DNA from: Frankiales bacterium
GTDB taxonomy: Bacteria > Actinomycetota > Actinomycetes > Mycobacteriales > SCTD01
Length of the DNA: 50,522 bases
Reading direction: 5' to 3'
Assembly: GCA_025965935.1 (NCBI GenBank)
Contig: JAOPVZ010000106.1
Location: 1 to 50,522, forward strand
Every line of letters starts with the position of its first letter. Positions within the stretch are counted from its first letter, which is position 1. Shown piece after piece: positions 1-9,937 of the stretch. The notes beneath the pieces are model-generated. The model worked only from the letters and a program-made list of their open reading frames with translations, ran no database searches and was not told the DNA's origin. A program made the translations under genes and the position numbers.

Positions 1-90
1 GTGGCAGAACACGTCGGCACCGCCGCCGTCCTGGGCGATGAACCCGAAGCCCTTCTCCGCGTTGAACCACTTCACTGTGCCTTCGGCCAT
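1..90 (-). CDS. cold-shock protein (CspA family), partial at window edge
   Basis: Reverse complement reads [29 protein letters not shown], the classic CSD N-terminus with RNP1-like KGFGFI. Confidence 0.95.
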   Translation of the reverse strand, partial: MAEGTVKWFNAEKGFGFIAQDGGGADVFCH

Positions 91-224
91 GATCTTTCCT
101 TCTCAAACGGTGTTCGCGGGACCGCGATCTACGGCCCTGCCAGCTGGAGCGACTGACTGCGCGAGTCCGAGAACGAGCGAGCGAGAAACCACAACTGCGA
201 CCACCCTACTGGCACGATGCCCGA

Positions 225-650
225 ATGACGACCAAGGAGCTCCGGCGGCTGACCGTGGCAGGTGTCGTGGCCCTGACCGTGCTGGTCGTCTACTGGGCGC
301 TGTGGTACCTGGCTCGAGACGTCGTCCGCAGCGACGACTCGCACGCCTACTACGACTTCGAGAACGCCTTCCCGCTCGCCGACGCCTGGCTCGGGCTCTG
401 CGTGCTGCTCGCCGTACGAGCCGTCCACCGGGGCAGCCCGACGGCCCTGCTCTGGTTGCTGACCGGCGGTGGTGCCGGCGTGTACCTGTTCTGCATGGAT
501 GTGCTCTACGACCTCGAGCACGGCATCTACGCCACCGGAGCCGGCGGCGTCATCGAGCTCGCCATCAACCTGCTGACGCTGGGGCTGTCCGCCTGGTTCC
601 TGCGCTGGGCCTGGTCCCGGCGCGAGGTGCTGCTCAGCTCGCCTGGCTGA
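225..650 (+). CDS. small multi-pass membrane protein, function unknown
   Basis: 141 aa ORF with about four hydrophobic segments. Confidence 0.7.
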   Translation: MTTKELRRLTVAGVVALTVLVVYWALWYLARDVVRSDDSHAYYDFENAFPLADAWLGLCVLLAVRAVHRGSPTALLWLLTGGGAGVYLFCMDVLYDLEHGIYATGAGGVIELAINLLTLGLSAWFLRWAWSRREVLLSSPG

Positions 651-1992
651 CGCTGCTCATGTTGAAGTCCGGCACCCGGACCGGCGGCATGTGCGTCCAG
701 GTGAAGTAGTCGCTCCACTCGCGCGGCAGCGTCGGCACCGAAGCGCCGACCTCCGCGCAGCGGCCGAGCAGGTCGACCGGCGACTCGTTCCACCGGTAGT
801 TCGTGACCGCGCCGGTCACCTCGCCGTCCTCGATGAGGTAGACGCCGTCCCGGGTGAGCCCGGTGAGCAGCAGCGTCTCGGGGTCGACCGGCCGGATGTA
901 CCAGAGGCAGGTCAGCAGCAGCCCGCGCTTGGTCGAGGCGACCATCTCGTCCGTGGTCGCCCCGCCGGCCCCGCTGACCAGCAGGTTGTCGACGAACGGG
1001 GTCACGGGGGAGCCGGTGCGCGCAGCCGAAGCGCGGGTCTGCGTGAGCGCCTCGAGCCGCCCGTCGCGGATCCAGTCGGTCGCGTGGACGTCGAGGCCGT
1101 TGTCGAAGACGCTGCTCGTGCTCGACGACCCGTGCGCCACGACGAACGGAGCCGCTGGCATCACGGCGGGATCGCTCCGCATCGAGAACCCTTGCGGTGC
1201 CAGGGCCTCACCAACCCGAGTGCCGCCTCCAGGGCGGGAGAACACCGTCCTGCCCTCCGCGGCGTCCCGGCCCGTCGCGGTCCAGTAGGTGTAGACGAGC
1301 AGGTCCGCGAGCGCGCTCGGCGGCAGCACCGTCTCGTACCGGCCCGCGGGCAGGTCCACCCAGCGCTGAGTCCAGGACAGCCGTCGCTGCAGCTCCGCGT
1401 CCAGGGCTGGTACGGCGACATCTGCCCAGTCCCGGGTGTGCTGGCCCACCCACGAGGAACCGCCCGGCCGATCGTTCTTGGCCGTCATCTCGACGTACCC
1501 GCGAGGTTGGACGTGCCGGCGTCGGAGTCCGGTGGAGGACCCCAGCCAGGTGGTGGTGACCTCGTGCGACGCGTAGCCGTAGTGCCGCAGGCCGAGGGAC
1601 GGTGCCTGCTCGAACGACTGGCCGAGGTCGCGTGCCAGCTGGGCGAACACCGCCGTCGTCGTCTGCTCGGCAGGATCGCCGAAGGAGACCTCGGCCGGCC
1701 CGGTGACCAGCGGTGCGTAGTCGGGTGCGGGACCGGCCTCGCGGGCTGCCCGCTCGCTGGCGCGCACCAGGTCCTCGAGGTCGTCGAGGAGCGAGGCGCT
1801 GCGGACGCCGAACGACTCGCCGACCACGCTGATGACGGTGAGGTCGCGCTCGCGGCGGGAGCCGTTGGTGGTGAGCGTGCTGTTGGCCCAGCGCAGGTTG
1901 ACGGTGCTGCTCTCGGTGAGGATGACGACGCAGCCGTCGGCCTGGGAGAGCTTCAACGCTCTTTCGATGACCTCGGCCCCGACCGCGCTCAT
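634..1992 (-). CDS. TldE/PmbA-family protein (metallopeptidase partner)
   Basis: Protein starting MSAVGAEVIERALKLSQADGCVVILTESSTVNLRW; C-terminal VDNLLVSGAGG...YIRPVDPETLLLTGLTRDGVYLIEDGEV typical of PmbA/TldE; start ATG at 1992 (longer listed ORF is an out-of-gene extension). Confidence 0.88.
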   Translation of the reverse strand: MSAVGAEVIERALKLSQADGCVVILTESSTVNLRWANSTLTTNGSRRERDLTVISVVGESFGVRSASLLDDLEDLVRASERAAREAGPAPDYAPLVTGPAEVSFGDPAEQTTTAVFAQLARDLGQSFEQAPSLGLRHYGYASHEVTTTWLGSSTGLRRRHVQPRGYVEMTAKNDRPGGSSWVGQHTRDWADVAVPALDAELQRRLSWTQRWVDLPAGRYETVLPPSALADLLVYTYWTATGRDAAEGRTVFSRPGGGTRVGEALAPQGFSMRSDPAVMPAAPFVVAHGSSSTSSVFDNGLDVHATDWIRDGRLEALTQTRASAARTGSPVTPFVDNLLVSGAGGATTDEMVASTKRGLLLTCLWYIRPVDPETLLLTGLTRDGVYLIEDGEVTGAVTNYRWNESPVDLLGRCAEVGASVPTLPREWSDYFTWTHMPPVRVPDFNMSSVSQAS

Positions 1993-3497
1993 CGGCCGGC
2001 CTCCCGCTGGGTGTTGAGGATGTTGACGCCGCGGAACAGCGCCGCGGGGCAGCCGTGGGAGACGGCGGCTGTCTGGGACGGCTGAGCCTTCCCGCAGTTG
2101 AAGGCGCCGCCGAGCACGTAGCTGGACGGACCGCCGACCGCCTCCATCGAGCCCCAGAACTCGGTGGTGACGGCCTGGTAGGCGAGGTCCCGGAGCTGCC
2201 CGACGAGCCGGCCCGCCCGGATCTCGTAGAAGCGCTGTCCAGTGAACTGGAAGTTGTAGCGCTGCATGTCGATCGACCAGCTCTTGTCGCCGACGACGTA
2301 GATGCCCTTCTCCACGCCGGCAATGAGCTGCTCGGTGGTGGGTCCGTCCGCGACGGGTTGGAGCGACACGTTGGGCATCCGCTGTACGGGTACCCGGTGC
2401 GGGCCGTCGGCGAAGGCGCAGCCGTTGGACCTCCCGAACCCGTTCTGCTTCGCCATCCGGCGGTCGAGCTGGTAGCCGACCAGGACGCCGTCGCGCACGA
2501 TGTCCCACTCCTGGGCCGCGACGCCCTCGTCGTCGAAGCCGACGGTCGACAGCCCGTGTGGCGTGTGCCGATCGCCGGTGACGTGCATGAGCTCCGTGCC
2601 GTAACGCAGCGAGCCGAGCTGGTCGAGGGTGGCGAACGACGTTCCGGCGTAGGCCGCCTCGTACCCGAGCGCCCGGTCGAGCTCGGTCGCGTGGCCGATG
2701 GACTCGTGGATGGTGAGCCACAGGTTCGAGGGGTCGATGACCAGGTCGTACCGGCCGGGCTCGACGCTGCTCGCCTTGGCCTTCTCGACGAGGTTGGCGG
2801 GCAGCTGCGCGAGCTCGGAGGCCCAGTCGTAGCTGTCGGGGTGACCGGTGGTGAGGTACTCCCAGCCGCGACCCACGGGTGCTGCGAGGGTCCGCATCGT
2901 CTCGAAGCCCCCGCCCGGGTCGAGGCGCGTGCCGGTGACCTGGGGCAGCAGTCGGATGCGCTGCTGGGTGGTCATGGTGCCGGCGGTGTCGGCGTAGAAC
3001 TTGCACTCCATCGCCTGCTGCAGCGTCACATCGACGTGGTCGACCTCGTCGTGCGCGAGCAGCGTCCGGCTCCAGTCGGTGAACAGCGCCACCTTCTCCG
3101 CGGTGGGGACGCTGAACGGGTCGATGTCGTAGTCGGACACCCAGGTCACGTCGTCGTGCACCGGCTCGTCGGCGAGCTCGATGGGTTGCGAGTTCAGCGG
3201 CCGTGCGGTGCGGGCGACGTCCACCGCCTCGCGGGCGAGGCGGCGGGCCTCGTCGGTCGTCACGTCGGCGCTGCTCGCGAACCCCCAGGTGCCGTCGACG
3301 ATCACCCGGACCGCCAGTCCGAGTGTCACGTCGTCGGAGAGGTTCTCGAGTTCGGCGTCGCGCAGTGACACGTTCTGATTGCGGTTCCGCTCGACGCGGA
3401 CGTCGGCGTGCCGGGCGCCGGCGTCCCGCGCGGACTGCAGTGCGGCGTCGGCAAGCGCCCGGAGTGGGAGGGCGAGGAAGGCGGGATCGACGGTCAC
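1989..3497 (-). CDS. tldD: TldD-family metalloprotease
   Basis: 502 aa; HESIGHATELDRALGYEAAYAGTSFA (HExxxH); overlaps tldE by 4 nt. Confidence 0.9.
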   Translation of the reverse strand: MTVDPAFLALPLRALADAALQSARDAGARHADVRVERNRNQNVSLRDAELENLSDDVTLGLAVRVIVDGTWGFASSADVTTDEARRLAREAVDVARTARPLNSQPIELADEPVHDDVTWVSDYDIDPFSVPTAEKVALFTDWSRTLLAHDEVDHVDVTLQQAMECKFYADTAGTMTTQQRIRLLPQVTGTRLDPGGGFETMRTLAAPVGRGWEYLTTGHPDSYDWASELAQLPANLVEKAKASSVEPGRYDLVIDPSNLWLTIHESIGHATELDRALGYEAAYAGTSFATLDQLGSLRYGTELMHVTGDRHTPHGLSTVGFDDEGVAAQEWDIVRDGVLVGYQLDRRMAKQNGFGRSNGCAFADGPHRVPVQRMPNVSLQPVADGPTTEQLIAGVEKGIYVVGDKSWSIDMQRYNFQFTGQRFYEIRAGRLVGQLRDLAYQAVTTEFWGSMEAVGGPSSYVLGGAFNCGKAQPSQTAAVSHGCPAALFRGVNILNTQREAGR

Positions 3498-3503
3498 ACA
3501 GTC

Positions 3504-3509
3504 ACCCTA
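3504..3509 (-). promoter_or_regulatory. candidate -10 (TAGGGT), 6 nt upstream of tldD GTG start
   Basis: Reverse strand TAGGGTgactgtGTGACC. Confidence 0.4.
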
Positions 3510-3575
3510 GAGCGCTCGGATCGGCCCGAACGGCCGCCCTTCGCCGGGGCGTCGGCACGGTGATGTCACCTTGGG

Positions 3576-5834
3576 GTGAGGCCTGATGTGACCATCTTGT
3601 CTAGTGTGGGAAATGCCGATACCCCGCCTGTGAACCTGATGGGTTTGGCGGACGGCGTGACGCGCGCTCCGCTCGACCTGGCCGAGACGCTGCAGCTCGT
3701 GGCGGACACGATCGTTGAGTCGCTCGGCTTCGAGGTCGCCGTCATCAACCTCGTCGACGACGACGACACCGCTCTGGTCGTGGCCGCGGTCTCCGGACCG
3801 GACGAGGTCCGGCAGCTGCTGCTCGGCCGTCGTCAGGGCAACGAGGGCTGGTCGAAGCTGATCGCAGCGAGCGAGCCGTGGGGGCGGTTGCGGTTCCTGG
3901 ACCACAACACGGCACCGTCCGACCCGTCGGACATCCTCACCTGGATCCCCGACCTCCCACTGTCCGACGACCCCAACGCCTGGCATCCCGAGGACGCGCT
4001 GTTCGCACCGCTGGAGTCCGCGACCGGCCGGTTGCTCGGGATGCTCTCGGTCGACGTGCCGCGCGACGGGATGCGTCCCGGACCGGAGACGCGGCACGCG
4101 CTGGAGGCGTTCGCCGTCACTGCTGCGCTGGCCCTCGAGCACGCGACGCTCGCGACGGAGAGCCGGCGCGGTGCGCAACGCTTCACGGCTGTCTTCGAGT
4201 CCAGTCCCGTGGCCATCGCGATCCTCTCGGCAGATCGCACCATCGAACGGGTCAACGACGCCTACTGCCGGTTCCTCCAGCGCGACCGCTCGGAGCTCCT
4301 CGGACGCAACCCCATGGACTTCACCCACCCCGACGACCGGAAGCTCACCGAGGCCGCCTCGAACGCGGCCCGCGCCGTACCTGCACCCAGGGAACCGACG
4401 CAGCCGGTCGAGAAGCGGTACGTGCTCCCCGACGGGTCCATCGCGTGGGGCCGGCTGCAGCTGGCGCCGCTCAACCAGGCTGACGACCGGGGGATCCTGG
4501 TGGCTCAGGTCGTCGACGTGACCGATCGCAAGCGCAGCGAGGCCCGACTCGTCCGGCAGGCCCACTTCGACGCGCTCACCTCGCTGCCGAACCGAGGTGA
4601 GTCGATGGCCCGGCTGCGGCGCGCGCTCGCCGACGACGTCGACGCGGGTGCGATGACAGCGGTGTTCTTCTGCGACCTCGACCGACTCAAGCTCGTGAAC
4701 GACGGACACGGCCACGCCGTCGGTGACGCCTACATCCGCGAGGTCAGCAAGCGGATCCGTGCCGGCGTGCGTGACGAGGACTGCGTCGGCCGGCTGAGCG
4801 GGGACGAGTTCGTCGTCGTCCTCAGCGGGCTCCGCAGCCCTACCGAGGCGATCGGGATGGCCGGCCGCATCATCGATGGCGTGCGTCAGCCGCTGCGCCT
4901 CGGCGGTGCGTCGTTCACGCCTTCCATGTCGATCGGCATCGCCTACAGCGCCGGGCCGGGGACCACCGCCGACGAGCTGCTCGCGCAGGCTGATGCGGCC
5001 ATGTACCGCGCGAAGAACGTGGAGCGCGGTGCCTGGCAGGTCTACGACCCGAGCATGAGCGGCTCGGCCGTCGCGCAGCTCGAGCTGCGGCACGACGTGG
5101 AGGCGGCGTTGCGGGAGCAGCAGTTCGTCCTGCACTACCAGCCGATCGTGCGTCTCGGGGACCGCGCGATCAGAGGCCACGAAGCACTGCTCCGCTGGCA
5201 GCACCCGACCCGCGGCCTGCTGATGCCGGGACAGTTCCTCGACGTGGTCCTCGACAGCGAGTACGAGTCTCCGGTCACCGACTGGGTGCTGCAGCAAGCA
5301 ACGTGGGATGCCGCGCACCTGAAGGACCAGACCCGCGTGTCGGTCAACGTCAGCTCGCTGCAGGTCGGCCGGCGTGATCTGCCGCGGGTCGTGGAGGCGG
5401 CGCTGGCCCGTGCCGGCCTCACGCCGGACCGCCTGGTGCTCGAGCTCACCGAGGATCGGCTGCTGTCCCGCACCGACGGCCCAGAGCTGCTCGGGCGGCT
5501 GCGCGCGGTCGGCGTCTCGCTTGCCCTCGACGACTTCGGCACCGGGTACGCCGGGCTGGGCTACCTGCAGCGCTTCCCGGCGCTCGACGTGATCAAGCTC
5601 GACCGGGCGTTCATCGCCGGCCTGGGGCGGGAGCCGGTGAGCGGGCACATCGTGCGCTCCGTCGTCGAGCTGGCCCGCAGGTGCGGGCTGCGCCTCGTCA
5701 CCGAGGGCGTCGAGACCGAGCAACAAGCAGCCGACCTCCGCGAGCTCGGCGTGCAGTTCGCCCAGGGGTACCTGTTCGGCCATCCCGTGCCGGTCGAGGA
5801 GCTCTGTCAACCCGAACGCGGGGTCAGCCGTTAG
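3576..5834 (+). CDS. GAF-PAS-GGDEF-EAL bifunctional c-di-GMP turnover protein (start uncertain; GTG near 3630 possible)
   Basis: PAS region RFTAVFESSPVAIAILSADRTIERVNDAYC; RDEDCVGRLSGDEFVVVL; EALLRW, LVLELTEDR, DDFGTGYAGLGYL, IKLDRAFI, EGVETEQQ. Confidence 0.92.
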   Translation: MRPDVTILSSVGNADTPPVNLMGLADGVTRAPLDLAETLQLVADTIVESLGFEVAVINLVDDDDTALVVAAVSGPDEVRQLLLGRRQGNEGWSKLIAASEPWGRLRFLDHNTAPSDPSDILTWIPDLPLSDDPNAWHPEDALFAPLESATGRLLGMLSVDVPRDGMRPGPETRHALEAFAVTAALALEHATLATESRRGAQRFTAVFESSPVAIAILSADRTIERVNDAYCRFLQRDRSELLGRNPMDFTHPDDRKLTEAASNAARAVPAPREPTQPVEKRYVLPDGSIAWGRLQLAPLNQADDRGILVAQVVDVTDRKRSEARLVRQAHFDALTSLPNRGESMARLRRALADDVDAGAMTAVFFCDLDRLKLVNDGHGHAVGDAYIREVSKRIRAGVRDEDCVGRLSGDEFVVVLSGLRSPTEAIGMAGRIIDGVRQPLRLGGASFTPSMSIGIAYSAGPGTTADELLAQADAAMYRAKNVERGAWQVYDPSMSGSAVAQLELRHDVEAALREQQFVLHYQPIVRLGDRAIRGHEALLRWQHPTRGLLMPGQFLDVVLDSEYESPVTDWVLQQATWDAAHLKDQTRVSVNVSSLQVGRRDLPRVVEAALARAGLTPDRLVLELTEDRLLSRTDGPELLGRLRAVGVSLALDDFGTGYAGLGYLQRFPALDVIKLDRAFIAGLGREPVSGHIVRSVVELARRCGLRLVTEGVETEQQAADLRELGVQFAQGYLFGHPVPVEELCQPERGVSR

Positions 5835-5947
5835 ACAGGAGTGCGCAACCAGCTCGATGACGGGAGGGCCAGCACCGGGGACACCCATGACGCCGAAGAG
5901 GTCCCGCTCGGTGGCACCCTCCACATCAGCTGGGGACGGGGGGAGAG

Positions 5948-6409
5948 GTGCAGAGCTTCGACGAGGCGTTCGTGACCGTCCACCACGCCGCCTACCGGGT
6001 CGCGTACAAGCTGCTCGGCGACCGGGCTGAGGCGGAGGACATCGCCCAGGAGTCGCTCGCGAGGGCGCTGGTGCGCTGGTACAAGATCGAGCCCTACGCC
6101 GTGCCGTGGGTGTCCCGCGTCGCGGCGAACCTCGCCATCGACAAGGCCCGCAAGGACCGCCGTGCGACGGGGACGACGTCGGAGCGGGGACGGCTCGACC
6201 CCGATGCCGCTGAGCGGATCGACCTGGTGCGGGCGCTGCGCTCGCTGCCGCGCAGGCAGCGGGACGTCGTGCTGCTCAGGTACCTGCTGGACCAGTCCGA
6301 GGAGCACGTCGCGGGGGCCCTCGGGCTGTCCGTCGGCACCGTGAAGACGCATGCGTCTCGCGGGCTCGCCGCGCTGCGGCTCGCTCTGGGTGAGCCGGTG
6401 GAGGCGTGA
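5948..6409 (+). CDS. ECF-type RNA polymerase sigma factor (SigE-like)
   Basis: 153 aa; LLGDRAEAEDIAQESLARAL region 2 and RSLPRRQRDVVLLRYLLDQSEEHVAGALGLSVGTVKTHASRGLAALR region 4. Confidence 0.9.
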   Translation: MQSFDEAFVTVHHAAYRVAYKLLGDRAEAEDIAQESLARALVRWYKIEPYAVPWVSRVAANLAIDKARKDRRATGTTSERGRLDPDAAERIDLVRALRSLPRRQRDVVLLRYLLDQSEEHVAGALGLSVGTVKTHASRGLAALRLALGEPVEA

Positions 6410-7323
6410 TGGGCTCCTTCGACCACCTCGACGACCCGGATGCGCCGGGTCCCGGTCCTGACGTGCGGGCTGCAGTGGGCGAGCGCGCGCGGGTGCTGCT
6501 GCTCCGTCGCCGGTTGCTCGTCGGCGGTACGAGCGCCGCGGCACTGTCGGTGGTGCTGGTCCTCGCCCTGGCCCTCGCCTCGAGCGGCGCGACCGGCGGG
6601 CACAGCTCGCTCGACTACGTGTCCGACCCGCCGGTTGCGACGAGCGACCACGAGGCGACGCCCACCTCGGCACCGTTGGCGACCCCGACGCCGACTGCCT
6701 CGAAAACCCCCGTGGCGACGGCTACCCACGGGGCGACGCCCTCTCCCGACCCCGCGGACGGAGTCGTGGGTTACGGAGGCTGCGAGGTCACCCGCGAAGC
6801 CCCGACGGGCCCGGCGACGCAGGACCTCGTCGCCGGGCTCACGGCCACGGTGGCGATCCCGAGGGCCGTCGCCGCGGGGGAGGTCGTCACAGCGGACCTG
6901 ACCTTGCACAACGACACGGACAAGACGTTCTTCCTGGAGGTCTACGAGCAGAACAGCAACCTCGTCCAGATCCGCGGCGCGGCGCACAGCTGGACAGACG
7001 CGATCGTCTCCGACGACGTGGAGGTCCCTCCCCACGGCGACGTGGTGCGCCACCCGACCGGGGCCGCCGTCACCGACTGCGGGTCGTCCTCGAGCCCGGG
7101 TCCGCCGCTGCCTGCCGGCACCTACGACGCGGGGGTGGCGCTCTCGATCTCGCAGATCGAGTCCACGGACCCGGCAGCCACGCCGACGCCTTCCGGCGCC
7201 GGCGTCCTGGGCCTGCCCAGCTCCACCCCGTCGGCCGGACCGACGCCGGAGCCCACGCCGACGCGCACCAGCGAGTCGCTCCTGGTGCAGAGATCGTTCG
7301 GGTCGACGATCACGGTCACGTGA
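6406..7323 (+). CDS. single-pass membrane protein, Pro/Thr-rich extracytoplasmic region; candidate sigma-factor-associated protein
   Basis: 305 aa; starts in 4-nt overlap with sigma factor stop; one TM segment (LLVGGTSAAALSVVLVLALALA). Confidence 0.65.
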   Translation: MMGSFDHLDDPDAPGPGPDVRAAVGERARVLLLRRRLLVGGTSAAALSVVLVLALALASSGATGGHSSLDYVSDPPVATSDHEATPTSAPLATPTPTASKTPVATATHGATPSPDPADGVVGYGGCEVTREAPTGPATQDLVAGLTATVAIPRAVAAGEVVTADLTLHNDTDKTFFLEVYEQNSNLVQIRGAAHSWTDAIVSDDVEVPPHGDVVRHPTGAAVTDCGSSSSPGPPLPAGTYDAGVALSISQIESTDPAATPTPSGAGVLGLPSSTPSAGPTPEPTPTRTSESLLVQRSFGSTITVT

Positions 7324-7327
7324 TGCG

Positions 7328-9007
7328 CTAGAACCAGCGCGCCTCCATGTCGAGGGTCGTGCGGTCGAGGCTGGCAACGAGATCGAGCTGTGGGCCGGTC
7401 TTCGGGAGCTCCCAGGCGAAGAAGTACTGAGCTGCGCGCCGCTTGCCCTCGTAGAAGTCGCCGTCCTTGCCCTCGGCAGCGAGCAGCTGCTCCAGCCACA
7501 TCCAGGCGATGACCGTGTGCCCGACGGCCTCGAGGTACGGCGTTGCGTTGGCGAGCGAGAGGACCACATCGCCTGCGTCCCAGACCTTCTGCGTCACCTC
7601 GACGATCCGTGCCACGACGTCGCGGAGCTGCGTGGCGTAGGGCTCGGGCGCCCGGACGCAGGTCGCCTCGATGGTCTCGGCGAGCTTCGTCAGCCCAGCG
7701 CCGCCGTCCATCGTCGCCTTGCGGCCGAGCAGGTCCAGGGCTTGGATGCCATGGGTGCCCTCGTGGATCGGGTTGAGCCGGTTGTCCCGGTAGAACTGCT
7801 CGACCGGGTACTCACGGGTGTAGCCGTAGCCGCCCAGCACCTGGATCGCGAGGCTGTTGGCCTCCAGGCACCACTGGCTCGGCCAGCTCTTCGCGATCGG
7901 GGTGAGCATGCCCAGAAGCAGCTCCTCTCCCTGGTCGACCAGCTTCCCGCAGTACAGGTTGAGGGCAAGCGCTCCTTCGACGTACGACTTCTGCGCGAGC
8001 AGCATCCGCCGTACGTCGGGGTGCTCGATGATCGGGACCTGCGGGGTGGTGGCGTCCTTGCCGGACCGGCCCTGCGGGCGGCTGCGGGCGTAGTCGAGCG
8101 AGTGCAGGTAGCCGGTGTAACCGAGTGCCGTGGCACCCAGGCCGACCCCGATGCGGGCCTCGTTCATCATGTGGAACATGTACGGCAGGCCACGGTTCTC
8201 CTCGCCGACGAGGTAGCCGACCGCGCCCTCGAACGACAGCACCGTGTTGACGGTGCCGCGGAAGCCCATCTTGTGGTTGATCCCGGTGAGCGTGACGCCG
8301 TTGCGGCTGCCGTCCTCGAGGTACTTCGGGACGACGAGCAGCGAGATCCCTTTGCTGCCAGGCGGTCCGCCCGGGACCTTGGCGAGGACCAGGTGCACGA
8401 TGTTCTCGCTGAGGTCGTGCTCACCCGCGCTGATCCACATCTTGTTGCCGGTCACGCGGTAGCTGCCGTCCTCCTGGCGCTCGGCCTTGGTCGTGATGTC
8501 GGCGAGGCTGCTGCCGGCCTGCGGCTCGGACAGGCACATGGTGCCGAAGTAGCGGCCCTCGACCATGGGAAGCACGAAGCGCTCGATCATCTCCGGCGAG
8601 CCGTGCGCCGCCAGGAGGTTTGCGTTGGCGACGGTCAGCAACGGGTAGGCGGCGGTGCCGACGTTCGCGGCGTGGAACCAGCCCATCAGCGCCTGGCAGA
8701 TCACCGCGGGCAGCTGCATGCCGCCCACGCTGGCGTCCATGCCGGCGCCGATGAACCCGGCGTCGCCATAGGCCTTCAGTGCCTTCCCCACCTCCTCGTG
8801 CAGGACGACCTTGCCGTCGACGAACTGCGGCTCCTCGAGGTCGTTGCGACGGTTGTGCGTCGCGAAGTCCTTCGTGGCGATCTGCTCCGCCAGGTCGAGG
8901 ACCGCGTCGTAGGTCTCCCGGGTGTGCTCGCTCGGCAGGCTCGTGACGTCGAGCCACTCGTAGAGCAGGAAGTCGAGGTCGCGACGCGAGAGCAGCAATG
9001 AGGCCAT
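7328..9007 (-). CDS. acyl-CoA dehydrogenase
   Basis: 559 aa; MCLSEPQAGSSLADI, WISAGEHDL, GYGYTREYPVEQFYRDNRLNPIHEGTHGIQALDLLGRK. Confidence 0.93.
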   Translation of the reverse strand: MASLLLSRRDLDFLLYEWLDVTSLPSEHTRETYDAVLDLAEQIATKDFATHNRRNDLEEPQFVDGKVVLHEEVGKALKAYGDAGFIGAGMDASVGGMQLPAVICQALMGWFHAANVGTAAYPLLTVANANLLAAHGSPEMIERFVLPMVEGRYFGTMCLSEPQAGSSLADITTKAERQEDGSYRVTGNKMWISAGEHDLSENIVHLVLAKVPGGPPGSKGISLLVVPKYLEDGSRNGVTLTGINHKMGFRGTVNTVLSFEGAVGYLVGEENRGLPYMFHMMNEARIGVGLGATALGYTGYLHSLDYARSRPQGRSGKDATTPQVPIIEHPDVRRMLLAQKSYVEGALALNLYCGKLVDQGEELLLGMLTPIAKSWPSQWCLEANSLAIQVLGGYGYTREYPVEQFYRDNRLNPIHEGTHGIQALDLLGRKATMDGGAGLTKLAETIEATCVRAPEPYATQLRDVVARIVEVTQKVWDAGDVVLSLANATPYLEAVGHTVIAWMWLEQLLAAEGKDGDFYEGKRRAAQYFFAWELPKTGPQLDLVASLDRTTLDMEARWF

Positions 9008-9013
9008 GACCGC

Positions 9014-9019
9014 AGGTTA
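9014..9019 (-). promoter_or_regulatory. candidate -10 (TAACCT), 6 nt upstream of acyl-CoA dehydrogenase ATG
   Basis: Reverse strand TAACCTgcggtcATGGCC. Confidence 0.4.
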
Positions 9020-9118
9020 CGGACCGACCCGGGCTCGCCCAGTCGCACTCTCCTGATCTCATGCCGTCGGGGGTGCGAGTGCCGGGCCCATGGCGCGTTA
9101 CCCGATCAGGGAAGCGGG

Positions 9119-9829
9119 TCAGAGGCGGGCGACGTAGACGCTGTTGGAGGACGTGCCGCCGGTCAGCGGGTTGGGGAACTCGACGAGGTGGCCGTCGGCG
9201 GTCGTGAAGACCTCGCGAAGGACCCCCAGGAAGGCGTCTTCGGGCGGGTCGTCGGACCAGAGCGCGAACACGCCACCCGGGTTGAGCCGGTGGGCGAGGT
9301 GGCGCAGGCCGTCGGGGGAGTAGAACGCCGAGTGGGACCCGTTCAGCACGTGTGCCGGCGTGTGGTCGATGTCGAGCAGCACCGCGTCGACGCGTGCCGG
9401 GGTGCCGCTGCCGAAGCCGGAACCGCCGGCCACCAGGGCGAAGAAGTCGCCGTGCACGAGGTGGCAGCGGGGGTCGTCGACGATCGCGGGGCTGAGGGGG
9501 AGCAGCTTCTGCTCGTGCCAGTCGATCACGGGGCTGAGCGCCTCGACGACGTGCAACGACCGGACCCGCCGATCGGCCAACGCGGCACCGGCGGTGTAGG
9601 CGAGCCCGAGCCCGCCGACGACGACGTCCAGGTCTTCGTGGTCCAGGGCGGCGAGTCCGAGGGTGGCCAGCGCCTCCTCGGCGACGGTGAACAGGCTCGA
9701 CATCAGGTACTCCTCGCCGAGCCGCACCTCGTAGACGTCGACCCTGAGCGTCGGCTCCACCCGGCGGCGCAGGCTGATCTCGCCGATCGGCGTCTCGCGC
9801 CAGTCGAGCTCCTCGAACCGCTTGCTCAT
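9119..9829 (-). CDS. spermidine synthase-like / SAM-binding protein
   Basis: 236 aa; DVVVGGLGLAYTAGAAL, VDAVLLDIDHTP, LRHLAHRLNPGGVFALWSDDPPEDAFLGVLREVF. Confidence 0.75.
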   Translation of the reverse strand: MSKRFEELDWRETPIGEISLRRRVEPTLRVDVYEVRLGEEYLMSSLFTVAEEALATLGLAALDHEDLDVVVGGLGLAYTAGAALADRRVRSLHVVEALSPVIDWHEQKLLPLSPAIVDDPRCHLVHGDFFALVAGGSGFGSGTPARVDAVLLDIDHTPAHVLNGSHSAFYSPDGLRHLAHRLNPGGVFALWSDDPPEDAFLGVLREVFTTADGHLVEFPNPLTGGTSSNSVYVARL

Positions 9830-9937
9830 CGGGTGTCCGTTCGGTCAGGTGCGATCTGCTGCCCTGCTCGGCTTCGAGCTGGGCGCGGCTGGGCGCGCTC
9901 GGGGGAGGACGGCCTGCTCATACCAGAGCAGGGAAGG

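Noticed and set aside
3507-5924. 805-aa minus-strand ORF antisense to the GGDEF-EAL gene
   Set aside because: GC-driven shadow ORF; plus strand has all catalytic motifs
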